Part shown: piece after piece, positions 41,047 through 41,102 of the stretch
How positions within the stretch are numbered: position 1 is the first letter of the stretch
Layout of the letters: each line of letters begins with the position of its first letter
Origin: an uncultured Mesorhizobium sp.
Lineage (GTDB): Bacteria; Pseudomonadota; Alphaproteobacteria; Rhizobiales; Rhizobiaceae
Length of the DNA: 41,102 bases
Assembly (NCBI GenBank): GCA_937958475.1
Contig: CALFXR010000027.1
Span: forward strand, 1 to 41,102
Direction of reading: 5' to 3'
The notes under the pieces: model-generated
The model's input: the letters and a program-made list of their open reading frames with translations, nothing else
Told to the model about the DNA's origin: nothing
Databases searched by the model: none
Made by a program: the position numbers and the translations under genes

Positions 41047-41093
41047 GGTGGTGCCGCTTGCGTGACTCGAACACGCGACCCCATCATTACGAA
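41047..41093. repeat. attR of the integrated element (47-bp direct repeat with attL)
   Basis: Identical over 47 bases to 30876-30922, with mismatches immediately on both sides. Here the sequence continues as a proper tRNA beyond the anticodon loop, so this is the end that keeps the tRNA gene whole. Confidence 0.93.
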
Positions 41094-41102
41094 TGATGTG
41101 CT
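41049..41102 (-). tRNA. tRNA-Thr(CGT), 3' part; 5' end lies beyond the window
   Basis: Reading the minus strand, the anticodon stem CATCA/TGATG closes the loop TTCGTAA with anticodon CGT (Thr, codon ACG). It is followed by a 5-base variable loop, T arm GCGTG-TTCGAGT-CACGC (41060-41076), acceptor strand AAGCGGC, discriminator A and encoded CCA ending at 41049. The D arm is cut by the window edge. It serves as integration site of the element. Confidence 0.88.

Larger units (their letters stand above)
30876..41093. mobile_element. integrative element in tRNA-Thr(CGT), candidate phage satellite
   Basis: The element is about 10.17 kb between the two 47-bp repeats. Gene order is int, AlpA-like, unknown, primase-polymerase/ATPase, origin-like repeats and large ejection-like protein on plus, then an unknown on minus, RuvC-like on plus, and an unknown plus small terminase subunit on minus. 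Every main reading frame is intact. There is no large terminase, portal, major capsid, tail, lysis or conjugation gene. Replication plus TerS without virion genes resembles phage-inducible chromosomal islands that hijack a helper phage. A reduced prophage is the alternative. Confidence 0.8.

Noticed and set aside
40853..41074. N-terminal extension of TerS beginning MFESRKRHH
   Set aside because: That stretch is the translated tRNA T arm and att repeat; the same peptide start appears at attL. The ATG at 40852 has a proper ribosome binding site.
30876..41093. Complete prophage or conjugative element
   Set aside because: No large terminase, portal, capsid, tail, lysis, relaxase or type IV secretion genes are present.
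1..41102. CRISPR array
   Set aside because: No regularly spaced direct repeats with unique spacers were found; the only repeated units are the IS3 remnants, att sites, the inverted repeat and short operator-like motifs.

Overview
The window is GC-rich bacterial DNA with dense, codon-biased genes, several GTG/TTG starts and many ATGA or TGATG overlaps. The gene content (DppABCDF with an E. coli-like DppA, a PotABCD-type importer, a MocR regulator, an MttB-family protein without pyrrolysine, a GC-rich intergenic inverted repeat) fits an alphaproteobacterium, most likely Hyphomicrobiales/Rhizobiales. That placement is inference; no rRNA or other strict marker is present.

Layout: 1-3304 holds a secreted CHAT-domain protein coupled to a secreted tetratricopeptide-like protein. 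3311-6568 (minus strand) holds an MttB-family methyltransferase and a MocR/GntR-aminotransferase regulator. 6809-9156 holds pgi and a HAD phosphatase in tandem, closed by a 30-bp perfect inverted repeat. 9515-12230 (minus) holds fadD with a long Ala/Lys/Pro-rich N-terminal extension and a DUF924 protein. 12419-18505 is a dppABC-x-dppDF peptide import operon, with an unrelated membrane protein gene between dppC and dppD. 18585-18839 is a small GlsB/YeaQ-type membrane protein. 18945-26411 is a catabolic locus: MaoC-like protein and TetR regulator on minus, diverging from a polyamine-type ABC importer, a crotonase and an AMP-forming acyl-CoA ligase on plus. It looks like uptake, CoA activation and breakdown of an unidentified carboxylate.

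From about 26.5 to 29.8 kb the chromosome is broken up by transposase remnants. They flank a GDP-mannose 3,5-epimerase-like gene of visibly lower GC and a glycosyltransferase. Two small hypothetical genes follow.

The most interesting part is 30876-41093, a 10.2-kb integrative element bounded by a 47-bp perfect direct repeat. The repeat is the 3' half of a tRNA-Thr(CGT) gene whose main copy runs off the right edge of the window. Inside are a tyrosine integrase next to attL, an AlpA-like DNA-binding protein, a primase-polymerase/ATPase replication protein followed by a cluster of CGAACA half-sites that looks like an origin, a 1039-residue phage ejection-like protein, a RuvC-like nuclease with altered catalytic positions, a small terminase subunit, and several unknown genes. 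No large terminase, portal, capsid or tail genes are present. Int, AlpA, primase/Rep, origin and TerS without a virion module is the composition expected of a phage satellite of the PICI kind. A related 17-18-bp motif lies upstream of three of its transcription units.
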